A stretch of DNA of 30,688 nt from the NCBI GenBank assembly GCA_038234815.1, contig JBBQSU010000027.1, positions 1-30,688 on the forward strand, read 5' to 3'. Below are positions 15,815 to 25,094 of the stretch, piece by piece (position 1 is the stretch's first letter; every line of letters starts with the position of its first letter). A program made the position numbers and the translations under genes. Source of the stretch: JBBQSU01 sp038234815 (GTDB lineage: Bacteria > Planctomycetota > Phycisphaerae > Tepidisphaerales > Tepidisphaeraceae). The notes below the pieces were generated by a model, which saw nothing but the letters and a program-made list of their open reading frames with translations, ran no database searches and was not told the origin of the DNA.

Positions 15815-17476
15815 TCACGCCACTTTGGTGATGTCCGCCGAGCCATGCAGCACGGTTTTTTCAGCTCCGGCGTCATTGTTTTCGCTTTCCAGCAGGTTGA
15901 TGCAAAGCTGCTCGATATGCCGGCAGGTTTGGTCAAATCCAAAGTGTTGCTCAACACGCTGGCGCAACGACTGGCCCAGTTGCGTGCGCGCTTGCGCGTC
16001 ACGAATGAGTTTGCCGGCCCGCTCGATGAACAGCCCCGGATCGCGAGTTGCGGTCGCGGCCTCGGAACCGACAAATGCTGCGGCCTGCGAATGGTCCACG
16101 TCGTCGCCCCAGCGCATCGCCATGACCGCCCGTGACATGGCCATCGCCTGCAGAACGCCCGAAGGGCTGCTGCTGGGGAATTCGGCCAGATATAAATCCG
16201 CGATGCGCAGGAACCCGGGCAAATCCCGGCGGTTGCCCGCATACCCCACACGCTTGCTTACGCCCGCGGATTCAAACTTGCGCTTTTGTCGGCTCAAATC
16301 TCCTTCGCCAACAAACAATTGAATGGCATTGGGATGCGCCCGCAGTAGCGTGATGATCGCCTCGACAAAGGCGTCGGAAAGTGTCCCATCCAGGTCGCTG
16401 CCCGCCGTCGCCATCACCACCGCAGTGCTGGGGATGCCGTAAGTGGCCCGACTCGGCGCCGCCGTCAGGGGCGCGTCCAGTTCGATGCCTTCCAGAATGA
16501 ACCGGCTGTCCACACCGCTGGCTGACCAGTAAGCCTTGTCCCTATCAAAACGAATTTGATCGAGATAAGCCACCGAGCCGATGCCCGAACTGTAAAGCGG
16601 CGCGTTGCGGACCAGATTCGTCTTAGCCTTGGCGCAGTCCCAGTGGCTGACGATCGCGCTGATCGGATCGGATTGGTCGGCATCGAAAATGGCGACATCC
16701 ACGCGGTCGCTGGCCATTTGCGCGGCCAGTTCCCTGCTCGCCGAAAGGAGATCGCCTTCGGTAGAAGCGATCCAGACGGGAATGCCCTGAATAGCTAGAA
16801 AGTCCAAGGTATCTTTGCCGCGGCGGGCGCTGATGGAGGTCACGGGACCAGTGGCAAACTGCTGCTTGTCTCTTCGGACCTTCGCTTCAGTGGCATAGAC
16901 GAAGAGCTTGAATCGCTTGCTGTCATGCGCCCGGGCCAGATTGCGGAGGAAGCGGGCTGCAGGCTCGTCGTCGGCCAAGCCGGAGACGATAATCGCCAGG
17001 TGCGTGCGGTCGTTCGGCTCGTGATTGCCGTCGGCGGGCTTCCATCCGACGGCCTCGGCAACCCGCTGGTACTGGGTCTCGATAAACTGGCAATTTTCGC
17101 GGTCGGCGGTGTGGGTTCCGTCGTGGGCCAGGTCAAACGCGACAGCGCTTTGGATGGCTTCCAGGCCCAGGCAATAATCCCGCCTCGCAATGGCGCTGGT
17201 GCCGAAGCGAACGACTGGATTGGCTCGCTGATCGGTCAAGCCAAGAAATCCGCTGATGCTGATGAACTGATTGAGCACCTTCTGGTCGCTGTAATCGATG
17301 GCTTCCAGGCTTTGCAGAATATGCTGGTGCGCACGGCGCAGGTCCAGCATGGCCTGGGCATGGTGCGAGAGAAATTTCTCGGCCGTGTTGGCCGAATCCT
17401 GATACATCTCCAGCGAAGCGGCATCAACGGCTTCACCCTTGTTCACACGGTCTACAAGTTCAATGAGTGAGGGCAT
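15815..17476 (-). CDS. GT-B glycosyltransferase-like protein, O-GlcNAc-transferase/SPINDLY-type C-terminus
   Basis: About 553 residues. A helical N-terminal region (about 1-150) precedes a Rossmann-like half starting HLAIIVSGLADDEPAARFLRN (about 158). The C-terminal half has GIPSTAVVMATAGSDLDGTL, VGYAGNRRDLPGFLRIADLY and FPSSSPSGVLQAMAMSRAVM (about 420-455), the nucleotide-sugar-binding pattern of GT-B enzymes in the GT41/GT4 style. It probably transfers a sugar to a protein or glycan in the cytoplasm. The frame is open to 17548, but the ATG at 17476 has an AGGA ribosome binding site and starts the recognisable helical region. The neighbouring gene at 17557-19209 is on the same strand, and a strong terminator follows. 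Confidence 0.75.
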   Translation of the reverse strand: MPSLIELVDRVNKGEAVDAASLEMYQDSANTAEKFLSHHAQAMLDLRRAHQHILQSLEAIDYSDQKVLNQFISISGFLGLTDQRANPVVRFGTSAIARRDYCLGLEAIQSAVAFDLAHDGTHTADRENCQFIETQYQRVAEAVGWKPADGNHEPNDRTHLAIIVSGLADDEPAARFLRNLARAHDSKRFKLFVYATEAKVRRDKQQFATGPVTSISARRGKDTLDFLAIQGIPVWIASTEGDLLSASRELAAQMASDRVDVAIFDADQSDPISAIVSHWDCAKAKTNLVRNAPLYSSGIGSVAYLDQIRFDRDKAYWSASGVDSRFILEGIELDAPLTAAPSRATYGIPSTAVVMATAGSDLDGTLSDAFVEAIITLLRAHPNAIQLFVGEGDLSRQKRKFESAGVSKRVGYAGNRRDLPGFLRIADLYLAEFPSSSPSGVLQAMAMSRAVMAMRWGDDVDHSQAAAFVGSEAATATRDPGLFIERAGKLIRDAQARTQLGQSLRQRVEQHFGFDQTCRHIEQLCINLLESENNDAGAEKTVLHGSADITKVA

Positions 17477-17556
17477 GATAATTGGGTCCTTTCGGGGGCA
17501 GCAAAACGTTCGGGGGAAAAGTGGGCACCGGCGACAAAAAATCGCCATCTGCTCCC

Positions 17557-19209
17557 TTATCGAACCACAGGCAGGGGGGAGATAAGTTCGGACAGCAGGA
17601 TAGGGGACAATTTATGCGCGTCCGATTTTTTCGTGCCGGATTGCCCTGATATCGCCTGCCGCGCACCGGCGATGAATGCCGCGCGATGGCCCGCCGGTCT
17701 TATCACCGGCCGAGAAGCGATGCGATCAATGGGATGGGCCACCGGCATGGGCCAGGCATACACAACCGCACATGCTTGGCAAATGGCAGAGTTAAACGCC
17801 GACTCGCTTTCGATAGGCCCGGCGGCATAGGGGGCCAAGGCGGGAATCTGCTCCCAGCCACAGCCATAAAGCTTGAGCGGGATGCCGGCCGAAACCATCG
17901 CCTGGGCCAAGCCTTGTTGAAACAGCGGAAGCATGAGATTGTCGATAAAGCTGCTCGCATCGAGGAGGCTGTCGGTGATGTCCAATTGCTGCTGCTGCGA
18001 CAACAAAAATGTGCGGGCGTCGCCTTGCAGGACAAAGGGGTTGGCCCGCAGTTCGGCTTCGATCTTCTCCCAGAGCAGGCGATGGCTGGAATAGTCTTTT
18101 AGCTGCTTGCCCGGTACTACCGGTAGTGTGTCGGCCAGCAACGCAACGTGCGGTAGATCAACGGGTCTGCCGAGCGGCAGGGGTGGCCAGCCAGCGATTC
18201 GCAGGGCCGAATCAGGCCAACCAGCCGCACGGGCCAACAGTCCCCAAGCCGGATCGGCCAGCAACAGCACGTCGTGTGGATGCTGGACGGAAAACTTTGG
18301 AATTCGCCCGGAAGTAATCCAACAAACCCAGCGACAGGCGTCGGAAACCGTATCGGGCAGGTCCGAACGGCCGAGATTGGCGGCAAAGATGGAGGTTTTT
18401 TCCGCCGCGGCCATGGTCAGCGCCATCGCCGAGGCCTGCATGGGATCATCAATGTCCAATGAAGTAACCGGCGCGTCGGTCTGCAACAACATTTGCTTTA
18501 GTACGTTCGATGCCGAATCCCATAGTCGAAAGCTCGATCCGGCCAAAACGCACGCCCCGGCCCGCAGCCCGCAATCGGCACGCCTGATGCGGCTGATGCT
18601 CGCAGCGCGCTCCGCAACCACTTCGGCGATAATTTTCTGGCTCTGCTCGATCTGGGGATCGACCTCGGCGGGTTCGGCAAAACGCGTGCGAATGAATTGG
18701 GTGGGGGTGCAAAGTCCCGGTTGCGTCGCAAAGGTGGCCCGGAACTGCCCGGCCCAATCCGCTCCGCAGGCAAACCAAATCCGGCTCTGTGAAATTTCCC
18801 GACTGAAATCATCGCAGGCGAGAAATACCCTGAGCAGATCCAAATCGGTCATCAGCACAATGATGGCCTGTGATCGGCCCAGGCGATCCAGCGCGACACG
18901 GATCTGCGCCGCGTGGGTCGGCATCAGATAGCAGGACATCGGCGCGTCGCTGGTCAGCGGCTTGAGCAGCACTTCGGCGGTTTTGAAGGGAACGGAGCAG
19001 CCGGAAATCCACTGTCCGTTCGCTTGCTGCGCGGTGAGATACCCGTCGCGGGCCAGGAGCCAGGTCATTGCCTGTAAGGAAATGCCGCGCAAGCGCGAGG
19101 CCAGCTCTGGCTGTGTGATCTGCAAGGCCGCAAGGTTGGCCGTAGCGTTTTGCATCGCGGCCTGATCGGCCTGCGTTGTTGTCGAAATGGGCGCGCAGAG
19201 CAATTCCAC
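17557..19209 (-). CDS. Probable glycosyltransferase-like protein of unknown specificity
   Basis: About 550 residues with no catalytic motif I can name with certainty. The C-terminal third (IPLKLYGCGWEQIP near 441, then AGPIESESAFNSAICQAC and a VAHPIDRIASRPVIR segment) resembles the second half of GT-B or CgeB-like enzymes. There a lone glycan synthase reads its own surname in a glycine-rich and acidic loop. The N-terminal part is helical, alanine-rich and without signal peptide. The first possible start is a GTG at 19209 with a poorly placed ribosome site; an ATG at 19155 is an alternative. It is divergent from the pyruvyl transferase gene and co-oriented with the GT-B gene that follows after about 80 bases, so a glycan-assembly role is inferred from context. 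Confidence 0.55.
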   Translation of the reverse strand: MELLCAPISTTTQADQAAMQNATANLAALQITQPELASRLRGISLQAMTWLLARDGYLTAQQANGQWISGCSVPFKTAEVLLKPLTSDAPMSCYLMPTHAAQIRVALDRLGRSQAIIVLMTDLDLLRVFLACDDFSREISQSRIWFACGADWAGQFRATFATQPGLCTPTQFIRTRFAEPAEVDPQIEQSQKIIAEVVAERAASISRIRRADCGLRAGACVLAGSSFRLWDSASNVLKQMLLQTDAPVTSLDIDDPMQASAMALTMAAAEKTSIFAANLGRSDLPDTVSDACRWVCWITSGRIPKFSVQHPHDVLLLADPAWGLLARAAGWPDSALRIAGWPPLPLGRPVDLPHVALLADTLPVVPGKQLKDYSSHRLLWEKIEAELRANPFVLQGDARTFLLSQQQQLDITDSLLDASSFIDNLMLPLFQQGLAQAMVSAGIPLKLYGCGWEQIPALAPYAAGPIESESAFNSAICQACAVVYAWPMPVAHPIDRIASRPVIRPAGHRAAFIAGARQAISGQSGTKKSDAHKLSPILLSELISPLPVVR

Positions 19210-19347
19210 CTTGGTTTATCGGACGATTCTTTTCCGGTCCCACAGGAAATTATGCTGGACTAAGAAAAAAGAGTGTCGTAAGTAATAGTACGAAGGGTTT
19301 CTGCCCGATTTGACTATTCGTCGCGTGCGTTTGTTAAAGGCTAATTG

Positions 19348-20571
19348 ATGGATATTTGGCTTGTCGGCCACGCCGGCTGCTATAACCGGGGCTGCGAGGC
19401 CATTGTACGAACCACCGTCGCAATGCTGCGCGACGCCAGCCCACATCTGACCATCCGGCTGCTCTCTCACGATCCCGCCGCCGACGCGGTTTGTCTGGCC
19501 GATCTTCCCATCGAAATTGTCGATGGCTCGCGGGGGTTCTACAGCTCGTTTCACGCCCGGGGCCCGATCAGCAAGTTTCGACGATATCTGCTGGCCACCG
19601 GTCCAACCGGTCTGGCTCTTGCGCGTCGGTGGCTACAACTACGATACGGCGCCCCGCGGGTGATGATTTCGGTGGGGGGCGACAATTTCAGTCTCGATTA
19701 CGGCATCCCCGTCGTTTATGTGGATCACGGGCGTCAATCGAAGGCTTTTGCCATCCCTTTCGTGATATGGGGCGCATCGGTGGGGCCGTTCTCTGCTAGC
19801 CCGGAAGTCGAAGCCGAGATGACCGACTTCCTCAAGGGTGTGACGCGAATCAACGCGCGTGAATCGGAAACGCTTTCGTATCTGGCCTCCCGTGGCATCA
19901 GCCAGAACGTGCGGGCGGTGTGGGATCCGGCGTTTGCGCTGGAAGCGGCGCCTTATGACGGCCCGGGCGCATCGTTTGTGGAAAATGGGAACGTGGTCGG
20001 ACTGAATATCAGTGCGCTGATCGCTAAGTGGTTTCCCCAGCAAAGCCTTGATCGGCTTTTGGACGAAGTGGCGGGGTTCGTTGAGTATCTTGTCGGCGCG
20101 GGGTATCGCGTACTCCTGGTCCCCCATGTGACCAAGCCCGGCGCGGGTTTTCCGCTCAACGACGAGGCGACTTTGCAGTGCCTGCTGAACCGGTGCGCCG
20201 CGCAGGGCGCGCAGGTCGCGCTGTTGCCTGGCTCGTTGGGCGCGCGCCAGGTGAAGGGCATGATCGCCAGGTGCCGCATTTTTGTTGGCGCGCGTACTCA
20301 TGCGACGATTGCGGCGCTTTCCACAGGCGTCCCGACGGTGACGATTGCCTATAGCCAGAAGGCTCGCGGCATCTGGCGGGACGTATTCGGCCACGAACGC
20401 TATCTGTTGCCCGCCAATGCGCTCTCCAGCCAAAGCCTGCGGGCCGTTTTTGACCTGCTGGCAAACGAATGGGACGAGGCGCGAGACCTGCTGGTGAAAA
20501 AGAAGCCGGAAATGCTGGCCGGCGCTCGGGAAAACGTGCGTAGCGTGGTGGACTGCCTCGGCATGGCCTGA
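19348..20571 (+). CDS. Polysaccharide pyruvyl transferase family protein
   Basis: The protein has 407 residues. The N-terminus MDIWLVGHAGCYNRGCEAIV, the MISVGGDNFSLDYG segment, the TRINARESETLSYLASRG helix and the C-terminal FVGARTHATIAALSTGVPT motif (about 312-330) define the polysaccharide pyruvyl transferase family. Members such as CsaB and WcaK add ketal pyruvate to surface-sugar residues using phosphoenolpyruvate; some relatives act on other glycans. A TTG lies just before the ATG at 19348, but the ATG is well placed behind AAAGG and begins the conserved motif. It opens the rightward arm of the glycosylation island, divergent from the gene ending at 17557, and a short stem follows its stop. 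Confidence 0.88.
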   Translation: MDIWLVGHAGCYNRGCEAIVRTTVAMLRDASPHLTIRLLSHDPAADAVCLADLPIEIVDGSRGFYSSFHARGPISKFRRYLLATGPTGLALARRWLQLRYGAPRVMISVGGDNFSLDYGIPVVYVDHGRQSKAFAIPFVIWGASVGPFSASPEVEAEMTDFLKGVTRINARESETLSYLASRGISQNVRAVWDPAFALEAAPYDGPGASFVENGNVVGLNISALIAKWFPQQSLDRLLDEVAGFVEYLVGAGYRVLLVPHVTKPGAGFPLNDEATLQCLLNRCAAQGAQVALLPGSLGARQVKGMIARCRIFVGARTHATIAALSTGVPTVTIAYSQKARGIWRDVFGHERYLLPANALSSQSLRAVFDLLANEWDEARDLLVKKKPEMLAGARENVRSVVDCLGMA

Positions 20572-20582
20572 CCGCTGATTTT

Positions 20583-20599
20583 CTCGTCCCTCGGGCGAG
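20583..20599 (+). terminator. Weak terminator- or attenuator-like hairpin
   Basis: CTCGTCC and GGGCGAG pair over 7 bp with one G-T wobble around a CTC loop, 11 bases after the pyruvyl transferase stop. Only a short TTTT occurs about 10 bases later, so it may attenuate rather than end transcription before the DUF115 gene. Confidence 0.35.
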
Positions 20600-20665
20600 C
20601 GGGGATCGATTTTCCATGGATGACCGGGGGGATTATTCAACTTCCGGTCCTTTCAGGTCCGATAA

Positions 20666-22699
20666 ATGACCGTAGCTCGAGAGCTGGGTTTGCTGAAACC
20701 CGGCGCATCGGCAGCAGCATTCGACGACCAGGGACCTCAGTTGACAACCGTGCCGGCCATTACAGATTCATCCACCCGGTTTGTCCTGCCGGCAGACGCG
20801 CCCCTCCTGCGCAACCTCGCTGTGCTGTGGGTGATCGATCCGGCCCTGGCTGCGGCCATTGAGGCCCTTGGCGAGACGCAGGACTATTGCATCGAGCCGA
20901 GTAAATCTGGCAAGCCCACGGTGACGATCGAGACGGCCGACGGCCGCAGCGTCTATCTCCATAGCAAATATCAACCTGTTGAAGAAGCGCGCAAGCTCCT
21001 CACGGCGGTGGATTGCTCGCGCCAGCACGTCTTTTACTTTCATGGCTTTGGCCTGGGCTATGTCGTCGATGAAGTGTTCGATCGCGCCGGTGCCGAATCG
21101 ATGCTGTGTCTATTCGAGCCGGACCTCCGGATAATTCGCGCGATGCTCGAGGCCCGTGACATTTCCGACATGATCGAATCGGGCCGCGTGCATTTCTTCT
21201 GGAACCTGGACAAGGCCGATTTGTACACCCGGCTGATGCCCAACACGGCACTGGTGTCGATGGGCACAGAGTCGATTGTTCATTCCTCGTCGGAATCGCT
21301 TTGTCCAGAATTTCATCGACAGATGCGTGTGTGGCTGGAAGAGTTCGCGGCATTTTGCCGGACGAACATGAACACGCTGGTGTTGAATGGCCGCGTGACG
21401 GCCGAGAACGTCACCCGAAACATCGCGCGTTACCTGACCACCGGCGACGCCGCCGATCTGAAAGATTTGCACCGGAAAAGGCCCGCGGTCATCGTGTCGG
21501 CCGGACCGTCGCTGCGCAAAAATCGGCATTTGATAAAGGAATTGCAGGGCAAGGCGGTCATCATCGCCGTGCAAACGACGCTGCAACCGCTGCTGGAAAT
21601 GGGGATCGAGCCGGATTATGTCACCTCGCTGGATTATCACGATATCTGCGCGCGGTTTTACGAGCGCCTGCCGGCGAAGTTGCATACTCATCTGATCGCC
21701 GAGGCCAAGGCCACCGAGCGGATTTTTGAGTTGTTCCCGGGGCGGGTGACGGTCGTGGGTAATGATTTCGCCGAAAGTCTCCTGCGGGAAATGAAGCCGG
21801 ATAAGCTAAAGGTGCCCGCAGGTTCGACGGTGGCCCATCTGGCTTTTTACGCGGCCGAACTGATGGGCTGCGATCCGATCATCTTTGTCGGCCAGGACCT
21901 GGGATTCTCCGACGGTCTCTGCTACACGCCCGGCACCAGCTATGACGACGTTTGGCGGCCGGAATTGGGCCAGTTCTGCACAATGGAAATGAAGCAGTGG
22001 GAACAGATCGTCCGCGATCGGCCCATCCTGCGGAAAATCAACGACGTATTCGGGCGGCCGATGTACACCGAAGAGCGGCTCTTCACCTACCTTCAGCAAT
22101 TTGAGCGGGATTTTCTTAAGAGTGATCGGACGATTATCGACGCGACCGAGGGCGGGGCCAGCAAGCGTGGGACGACGGTGCTATCGTTTCGCGAGGCGAT
22201 TGATCGCTACGTCGCGGATATCGATTTGCCATCGACCGAAGCCACCGAGGCGCTAGTTAAGCCCGCAAGCGGCCGGGTCGCGCCGGAGCCAATTCGCCGC
22301 GCGATTGAGTGCTTGAATCGCCGCGAGGCCGAAGCAAAGATCATCGAGCAGATCGGAGTTGACACACGCCCGCTACTTGAAGAAATCCGTGACAATCTAA
22401 GCGACCAGGGGCGCGTGAATCGGGCCATCGGCCGAATTGATGCACTGCGGGCGCGGATCAATGAAGTGGGGCAGACCTACGACCTGGTGACGCAGTTAAC
22501 TCAGGCAGCGCAGATGAAGCGCTTTGAGGCCGATCGGGCGATCTCGGCAGCGAAGTTGGACGCGCAAGAAAAGCAGCGGCGGCAGGTGGGCCGCGACATT
22601 CAAAACGTCGCCAGCGTCACCGAAGCGGCACGGGATTTTCAAAAGCTCCTGGCCGAGACGATCCACACGCTATCCCTTCGACTGCCGGAGGAAAAATGA
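20666..22699 (+). CDS. DUF115 / Maf-type motility accessory factor (flagellin glycosylation, MptE-like fold)
   Basis: The 677-residue protein has a DUF115 domain in its middle. RPAVIVSAGPSLRKN (about 272-286) is the glycine-rich nucleotide-sugar-binding loop. IAVQTTLQPLLEMGIEPDYV, PAGSTVAHLAFYAAELMGC and IIFVGQDLGFSDG (about 405-413) complete the pattern of Maf flagellin glycosyltransferases and MptE-like proteins. Maf proteins in Campylobacter, Aeromonas and Clostridium transfer nonulosonic acids onto flagellin Ser/Thr; that is family knowledge. The N-terminal 250 residues match the extra Maf N-terminal region in length. The C-terminal 150 residues are helical and charged, probably a coiled coil. 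The stop overlaps the next start by ATGA, so the two are translationally coupled. Confidence 0.88.
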   Translation: MTVARELGLLKPGASAAAFDDQGPQLTTVPAITDSSTRFVLPADAPLLRNLAVLWVIDPALAAAIEALGETQDYCIEPSKSGKPTVTIETADGRSVYLHSKYQPVEEARKLLTAVDCSRQHVFYFHGFGLGYVVDEVFDRAGAESMLCLFEPDLRIIRAMLEARDISDMIESGRVHFFWNLDKADLYTRLMPNTALVSMGTESIVHSSSESLCPEFHRQMRVWLEEFAAFCRTNMNTLVLNGRVTAENVTRNIARYLTTGDAADLKDLHRKRPAVIVSAGPSLRKNRHLIKELQGKAVIIAVQTTLQPLLEMGIEPDYVTSLDYHDICARFYERLPAKLHTHLIAEAKATERIFELFPGRVTVVGNDFAESLLREMKPDKLKVPAGSTVAHLAFYAAELMGCDPIIFVGQDLGFSDGLCYTPGTSYDDVWRPELGQFCTMEMKQWEQIVRDRPILRKINDVFGRPMYTEERLFTYLQQFERDFLKSDRTIIDATEGGASKRGTTVLSFREAIDRYVADIDLPSTEATEALVKPASGRVAPEPIRRAIECLNRREAEAKIIEQIGVDTRPLLEEIRDNLSDQGRVNRAIGRIDALRARINEVGQTYDLVTQLTQAAQMKRFEADRAISAAKLDAQEKQRRQVGRDIQNVASVTEAARDFQKLLAETIHTLSLRLPEEK

Positions 22700-24315
22700 C
22701 GACGATCACCGCCTGTTTGTCGATGTTGCACGAAGCCCACGAGCATCACAGCGCCACGCGACTATTTCGAGCCAGACCCGTGCTGGATTGGACCTTATCG
22801 CGATTAAATCGCAGCGAATCGATCGACTCGCTGGCGGTGCTGTGCTGGGAAGATCAGATGGAAGTCGTTCGGCCGATCGCCGATCGGCACAACACGCATG
22901 TTCTGGCCAAAGGCCCGCGCGTGGCTTTGCCGCAGGTGCTTTCGGTGGCCGCGGCGCGGCGCTGGGCCGACGGCTGGCGTGGCGGGCTGCTGGGCACCTG
23001 CGATTTCGATCAAGGTTTCTACGCCCCGTGGCTGCAGGAGATCGTCGCCCGGCTTGCCAGCGACGCGCTTTTACTGGTCGATCCGGCCAGCGGGCTTGTT
23101 GATCCCTGCCTGCTCGATGAGCTGGTCGATTATGCCGCATCTCACACCGAATTGGATTTCTGCTTTACGCAGGCCGCGCCGGGGCTTGGCGGGGTGCTGT
23201 TACGCAGCCCATTGATCGATCAATTGGCCAACGGCAAGGCCTATCCGGGCTTGATGCTGCAATACAGGCCGGATCAACCGGCCCGCGATCCGATCGGGAC
23301 CGACCGTTGTATGAAAGTTGCCACATCAATTGCGCGCACTTCGGATCGATTCAAGCTGGATTCGGATCGGCAGGTGGCGCGCCTGGAGCGTGCGACCTTA
23401 AGCTTGAATGGCACGCTGATTGCCACCCCGGCCGAGCAACTGGTGCTGCGCACGAGCCTCAGTACGTCGATCGAGCCGATGCCGCGTGAGGTGACTCTGG
23501 AGCTAACCCCCCGACGGCTGACGCGTCCGATTTTTTCCCCGCTCTCAAAGTTGAAGTTCGACCGGCCCGATCTCACCCCCATGCAGGCGGCGGGGCTGTT
23601 TGATGAGCTTTCGGCAGTGGACGATCTGCGCCTCACGCTGGCCGGTGTTGGCGATCCGATGCTGCACGGGCAGTTTATGGGCATCGTCGCCGCGGCGCGC
23701 GAAGTTGGCATCGAGGCCATTCATGTTGAGACCGACTTGCTGGAACTCTCCGCAGGTAGCATCGAACAACTCGCGGGCAGCGCAATCGATGTTATCAGCG
23801 TACACCTCCCTGCGGCCAACGTGCGGACTTATCAAAACGTGATGAACCACGACGGCCTGAACCTGGCAATGAACAATTTGCGAAGACTGGCCGATGAAAT
23901 CGCCCGGCGTAATAGCGGAACTCCGTTGATTGTGCCCATCTTTACTAAGTGCAATCAGAACCTGCAGGAGATGGAAGCCTGTTACGACCACTGGCTGCGG
24001 ACCCTGGGCCATTGCGTGATCGCCGGGCCGAGTGACTATTGCCAGTTGATTCCTTCTGCCGAAGTGGCCGACATGGCCCCCGCGCGGCGAACGGCCTGTA
24101 AACGGCTGGAATCGCGCATGACGATTCTTTCCGACGGCACCGTCGTAGCCTGCGAGCAAGACGTGACCGCGCTTCAGCCGCTCGGCAAAATCCAGGACAT
24201 GCCGATCAAGGACATCTGGCAGAAACAGCTTGCTCCGGTCCGCGAAGCGCACGCGCTTCGGCAATGGGACATGCTGGAAACGTGTCGCCGATGCCGCCAG
24301 TGGCATCGACCGTAA
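22696..24315 (+). CDS. Fusion of a SpsF-like nucleotidyltransferase-type domain and a SPASM/radical-SAM-like domain lacking CxxxCxxC
   Basis: The 539-residue protein has two parts. Residues 1-250 resemble GT-A nucleotidyltransferases of the SpsF type (LLGTCDFDQGFYAPWLQEI at 98-116), but the usual RxGSxRxPxK nucleotide loop is not visible. Residues 265-539 follow the radical SAM/SPASM layout: the EVTLELTP strand (265-272), a GVGDPMLH motif (317-324, compare G[ED]PLLH), DVISVHLPA (365-373) and late cysteines C468, C486, C530 and C533. At the place of CxxxCxxC, the frame reads R274-x3-P278-x2-S281. The iron-sulfur ligands for SAM cleavage are therefore absent. A GGAGG ribosome binding site lies 4 bases before the ATG, and the ATGA overlap couples it to the DUF115 gene. 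Confidence 0.75.
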   Translation: MTTITACLSMLHEAHEHHSATRLFRARPVLDWTLSRLNRSESIDSLAVLCWEDQMEVVRPIADRHNTHVLAKGPRVALPQVLSVAAARRWADGWRGGLLGTCDFDQGFYAPWLQEIVARLASDALLLVDPASGLVDPCLLDELVDYAASHTELDFCFTQAAPGLGGVLLRSPLIDQLANGKAYPGLMLQYRPDQPARDPIGTDRCMKVATSIARTSDRFKLDSDRQVARLERATLSLNGTLIATPAEQLVLRTSLSTSIEPMPREVTLELTPRRLTRPIFSPLSKLKFDRPDLTPMQAAGLFDELSAVDDLRLTLAGVGDPMLHGQFMGIVAAAREVGIEAIHVETDLLELSAGSIEQLAGSAIDVISVHLPAANVRTYQNVMNHDGLNLAMNNLRRLADEIARRNSGTPLIVPIFTKCNQNLQEMEACYDHWLRTLGHCVIAGPSDYCQLIPSAEVADMAPARRTACKRLESRMTILSDGTVVACEQDVTALQPLGKIQDMPIKDIWQKQLAPVREAHALRQWDMLETCRRCRQWHRP

Positions 24316-24362
24316 TTGCCTGTGAAGAATCACAGAAATCGACCAAAAAGGAGAAATGACTC

Positions 24363-25091
24363 ATGAACACGCTTGGTGTGGTAATGGCCCGGGCGGGCAG
24401 TGTTGGTTTAAAGAACAAGCACCTGCTCCCGCTGCTGGGCCGTCCGGTCATTCAATACACGCTTGACCACGCATCTTCGAGCAAGCGCCTGACGAAGGTG
24501 ATTGTGTCCAGCGATTGCCCCGATGTTCGCAGGATAGCGCTGCACGAAGGTTTTGATGCCATCCACCGTTCTGCGGAGTTAGCCACGAGTAACGCCACCG
24601 TGCAGGACGTGATGCTGCACGCGATGGACGCCATCGAGGCCGGCGGGGATTTTCATGCCGACGCGCTGGTGGTGCTGTATGGCAACGTGCCGGTCCGTGG
24701 GGTTGACGTGATCGACCGCGCGATTGCCCATCTTGAAAGCACCGGCTGCGATTCGGTGCGCACCTTCTGCCCCGTGGGCAAGTGGAACCCCGCCTGGATG
24801 TCGCGCTTGCGCAGCGATCAGGTCATTCCCCTTCAGGCCGGGAGCATCCACCGCCGGCAGGATTTAGAACCGCTTTATCTGCATGACGGCGCGTGCGTCG
24901 TTGTCAGCCGTGCGGCGATGTTGCGGGGCCGGGAGTTTCGGGATGATCCGCACGCATTCTTTGGCCTCGATCGTCGCGGGATTGAAACGGAGATGGGGGA
25001 GACGGTGGAGATCGACCACCTGCGCGACCTTTACTGGGCCGAGGCCGTGCTTCGGGATCGGCAGCACCAAACGGCAAGGCTGGCGGGCTAA
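24363..25091 (+). CDS. neuA: Acylneuraminate cytidylyltransferase family protein (NeuA-like)
   Basis: The 242-residue protein starts with VVMARAGSVGLKNKHLLPLL (about 6-25), the R-x-G-S-x-G-[LI]-x-x-K-N signature of CMP-nonulosonate synthetases. VIVSSDCPDVRRIA, ATVQDVMLHAMDA and DRRGIETEMGETVEIDHLRD near the end are the other family motifs; the aspartates near the C-terminus bind the metal. It should activate a nonulosonic acid with CTP to CMP-sugar in the cytoplasm. AAGGAGAAATGACTC before the ATG gives a strong ribosome site. NeuB starts 3 bases after its stop. The sequence cannot tell whether the sugar is neuraminic or legionaminic acid. Confidence 0.88.
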   Translation: MNTLGVVMARAGSVGLKNKHLLPLLGRPVIQYTLDHASSSKRLTKVIVSSDCPDVRRIALHEGFDAIHRSAELATSNATVQDVMLHAMDAIEAGGDFHADALVVLYGNVPVRGVDVIDRAIAHLESTGCDSVRTFCPVGKWNPAWMSRLRSDQVIPLQAGSIHRRQDLEPLYLHDGACVVVSRAAMLRGREFRDDPHAFFGLDRRGIETEMGETVEIDHLRDLYWAEAVLRDRQHQTARLAG

Positions 25092-25094
25092 GTT

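Noticed and set aside
17530..17546. Hairpin GGCGA ... TCGCC with A residues in its loop between two minus-strand genes
   Set aside because: The A/T run is in the loop rather than after the stem, so it does not form an intrinsic terminator.
19310..19338. TTGACT followed by TGTTAA as a promoter for the pyruvyl transferase gene
   Set aside because: The -10 match is poor and lies too close to the start and ribosome site at 19348.
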